DNA from: an uncultured Bacteroidota bacterium
GTDB lineage: Bacteria; Bacteroidota; Bacteroidia; Bacteroidales; SZUA-534
Reading direction: 5' to 3'
Assembly: GCA_937899145.1 (NCBI GenBank)
Contig: CALBPW010000294.1
Location: 1 to 8,464 of the forward strand
Length of the DNA: 8,464 nt
In this document: in pieces, positions 6,375 through 8,464 of the stretch
Layout of the letters: every line of letters begins with the position of its first letter
Numbering within the stretch: the first letter of the stretch is position 1
Position numbers and translations under genes: made by a program
The notes under the pieces: model-generated
The model's input: the letters and a program-made list of their open reading frames with translations, nothing else
Databases searched by the model: none
What the model was told of the DNA's origin: nothing

Positions 6375-8464
6375 TCAGGGATTTAGAAGTTTTTTAATTG
6401 TTTCTAACGGCAATTGGCGTCGGTTTGCATAATCGGCAATTTGTTCGTCATCTATCTGTCCTACAGCAAAATACTTAGCCTCAGAGTGTGCGATTAAGAA
6501 ACCGCAAATGCTGGTAACAGGTTGAATAACAAACGATTCAGTAAGTGTAACTCCTAATTTTTCTCCAGCTTTAATTGCCTGAAAAACAAGCTGTTTCAGC
6601 GAGTGGTCGGGGCAAGTCGGGTAGCCAAAAGCGGGGCGGATAATAGTAGTGTCGCCTTCAATTTTTTGTTGCATCCAATTGGCTGTAGCCTCGGCAAGGC
6701 GTGCGCAAAGAGCTTGACGCAACAAACATTCAAACGATTTGCAATCAGTATGTTGCAGATTGTCTTCAACTTTTATGCAGAAAAGTCCGATTGGCGTTGC
6801 ACGTTCGGCTGACGAGAAATAATCGGCAAGCGAGAGGTAGTTGTTGCCGAAATTTTGGCTGCGTAACATTGGCAAGTGCAAGCTGTTGTCAAGAACAATA
6901 TCGTTGCCTTCTTTGTGCGCCATAAAAAAGTTCAGCACTAACGAAATTTTGATTGTTCCGTCAATTTTTATCGATTTCAGTAGCGACAAAGCCGATTTGT
7001 ATGTTTTTGCGGCTTCTTCATTTTTAAGCATTTTATCGAGTGCCGCACCTTTAAATCCCCAAAAATGCAGCAAGTTTTCCCATTCAATTTTGTCGGCTAT
7101 CTCTGAAATTGGAAGATTGTGATTTTCAATATTTTCGGTATTGCCGAATCCGTTTATAAATGTTGACAGTGCAAATTGTGGCGCTTTTTCGTTGGCGGTT
7201 GTGTAAGGGGCAATGTCGTTTTTGCGGCTGTCGTAGGCGGCTCGCACATTTTCTTGTTCGCGTTTGATTTCGGCAATGGTGTTTTCGCGGTCGCTGAGCA
7301 GGCGCTTGGCAATAACCGCCGAGGCTGAAGCGTCGTTGCCGTGTGCCACAAAATAACTATATCGTGTGGCAAGTTTTACGGCTGTGTGTACAACTGATGT
7401 TGTTGCGCCACCAACCAAAACAGGAATTTTAAGTCCTTCGCGTTCAAGCATTTCGCAAAGTTGCTCCATCTCTTTAAGCGATGGTGTGATAAGTCCGCTA
7501 ACTGCAATAATATCAGCATTTTCCTTTACCGCAGTGTCGATGATTGTGCGATTGTCAACCATAACACCAAGGTCGATAACATCTAAATTGTTGCAAGCGA
7601 AGACGATAGCCACTATATTTTTCCCAATATCGTGCACATCGCCTTTGACGGTTGCTAAAACTACCTTTGCACGCCGCTCGTTGCCACCTGCCGATTGGTT
7701 GTGGCGTTCAATTTCGGGCTGAAGAATGGTTACGGCTTGTTTCATAACTTTTGCCGACTTAACTACTTGAGGCAGAAACATTTTGCCCTCGCCAAATAGT
7801 TTTCCAACATGATCCATTCCGTCCATCAGCGGACCTTCTATTATATCAACCGGATTGCCATATTTCTGCATTGCCTCGGCAATATCGATTTCAAGAAAAT
7901 CGGCATTTCCTTTGCTGAGAGCGTATGCAAGTCGTTCATCTACCGGCAGTTCGCGCCATGCGGCTTGTTTGGTTTCAGTGTGGCCGCCATTTGCAGAGGC
8001 TTGTTCTTTTAGCTTAGATGCAAAATCGATGAGCTCGTCGGTTGCTTCGGCTGAACGATTTAAAATGACATCTTCGCATAGTTTCAGTAAGTTAGGTTCA
8101 ATTTCGTCGTAAACTTGCAACATTGCGGGGTTTACTATTCCCATATCGAGGCCAACGGTTGTGGCGTGATAGAGAAATACGGAGTGCATAGCTTCGCGCA
8201 CAGGGTTATTTCCTCTAAATGAGAAAGATAGATTTGAAATACCACCGCTGGTGCGGGCTCCGGGCAAATTCTTCTTCACCCACTCAACTGCGCGTATAAA
8301 GTCGATGCCGTAGTTGGCGTGTTCCTCAATTCCAGTGCCAACCGACAAAACATTTACGTCGAAAATTATCTCGTTTGGTTTATATTCAGCCTTGTTAATC
8401 AGTAATTTATAGGCACGTTCGCAAATTTCGATTTTTCGTTCGTAAGTAGTAGCTTGCCCAATTT
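6375..8464 (-). CDS. metH: Cobalamin-dependent methionine synthase, C-terminal two-thirds (5' end outside the window)
   Basis: MetH moves a methyl group from methyltetrahydrofolate through cobalamin to homocysteine. The frame is open to the window edge, so the TTG at 8348 is not the start: codons before it read [19 protein letters not shown], a normal MetH stretch. The 695 residues seen hold the end of the folate domain ([30 protein letters not shown]), the helical cap ([29 protein letters not shown]), the B12 domain with GDVHDIGKN (His at 7632-7634 is the cobalt ligand) and [10 protein letters not shown], then the reactivation domain ([24 protein letters not shown]). The homocysteine domain must lie upstream. 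The reactivation domain is unusual: about 19 residues before RPAFGYP are missing relative to E. coli MetH, including WGY and the EELIxExY helix. No B12 riboswitch can be judged because the gene's upstream region is absent. It is followed at once by the hydroxyacid dehydrogenase. Confidence 0.95.
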   Translation of the reverse strand, partial: IGQATTYERKIEICERAYKLLINKAEYKPNEIIFDVNVLSVGTGIEEHANYGIDFIRAVEWVKKNLPGARTSGGISNLSFSFRGNNPVREAMHSVFLYHATTVGLDMGIVNPAMLQVYDEIEPNLLKLCEDVILNRSAEATDELIDFASKLKEQASANGGHTETKQAAWRELPVDERLAYALSKGNADFLEIDIAEAMQKYGNPVDIIEGPLMDGMDHVGKLFGEGKMFLPQVVKSAKVMKQAVTILQPEIERHNQSAGGNERRAKVVLATVKGDVHDIGKNIVAIVFACNNLDVIDLGVMVDNRTIIDTAVKENADIIAVSGLITPSLKEMEQLCEMLEREGLKIPVLVGGATTSVVHTAVKLATRYSYFVAHGNDASASAVIAKRLLSDRENTIAEIKREQENVRAAYDSRKNDIAPYTTANEKAPQFALSTFINGFGNTENIENHNLPISEIADKIEWENLLHFWGFKGAALDKMLKNEEAAKTYKSALSLLKSIKIDGTIKISLVLNFFMAHKEGNDIVLDNSLHLPMLRSQNFGNNYLSLADYFSSAERATPIGLFCIKVEDNLQHTDCKSFECLLRQALCARLAEATANWMQQKIEGDTTIIRPAFGYPTCPDHSLKQLVFQAIKAGEKLGVTLTESFVIQPVTSICGFLIAHSEAKYFAVGQIDDEQIADYANRRQLPLETIKKLLNP

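Noticed and set aside
6375..8348. metH starting at the TTG at 8348
   Set aside because: The frame continues upstream to the window edge with conserved MetH sequence, so the TTG is an internal leucine codon.

Overview
The window most likely comes from a Bacteroidota (Bacteroidales-like) genome or metagenome bin. Three signs point there. The proteins (a short one-domain mannose-1-phosphate guanylyltransferase, a fused aspartokinase-homoserine dehydrogenase, a HisS with the typical [11 protein letters not shown] stretch) resemble that phylum. Starts are preceded by A-rich tracts rather than Shine-Dalgarno sites. TAnnTTTG motifs, the phylum's -7 promoter element, sit upstream of three genes or operons. 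This assignment is from recognition of families, not from a search.

Layout. 1-51: a short piece that fits neither neighbour. 52-2781 (minus): one open frame whose first ~640 residues are ThrA (aspartokinase, ACT domains, homoserine dehydrogenase NAD domain) and whose last ~269 residues are an internal piece of histidyl-tRNA synthetase. The switch falls in the peptide NYIFNTI, which fits both families. 2782-3139: a divergent control region with no large gene. On the minus strand it holds a promoter, a 30-codon threonine-rich leader peptide and several small hairpins, a candidate thr attenuator. On the plus strand it holds the manC promoter. 3140-4243 (plus): manC, GDP-mannose synthesis. 4263-4306: a perfect 16-bp hairpin terminator between convergent genes. 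4328-8464 (minus): three co-directional genes transcribed in the order metH (5' end outside the window), a glycerate-type D-2-hydroxyacid dehydrogenase two bases after it, and thiL fifty bases further with its own promoter-like motif.

How they fit. ThrA feeds aspartate into homoserine, the branch point to threonine, isoleucine and methionine. MetH makes methionine from homocysteine at the end of one branch. ThiL completes thiamine diphosphate, and the hydroxyacid dehydrogenase probably works on hydroxypyruvate/glycerate near serine metabolism. ManC is an unrelated sugar-nucleotide gene. No mobile element, CRISPR array, tRNA or rRNA was seen. The two items most worth attention are the threonine leader peptide upstream of thrA and the thrA/hisS chimera. 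The chimera is most simply an assembly or recombination artefact rather than a new bifunctional enzyme.
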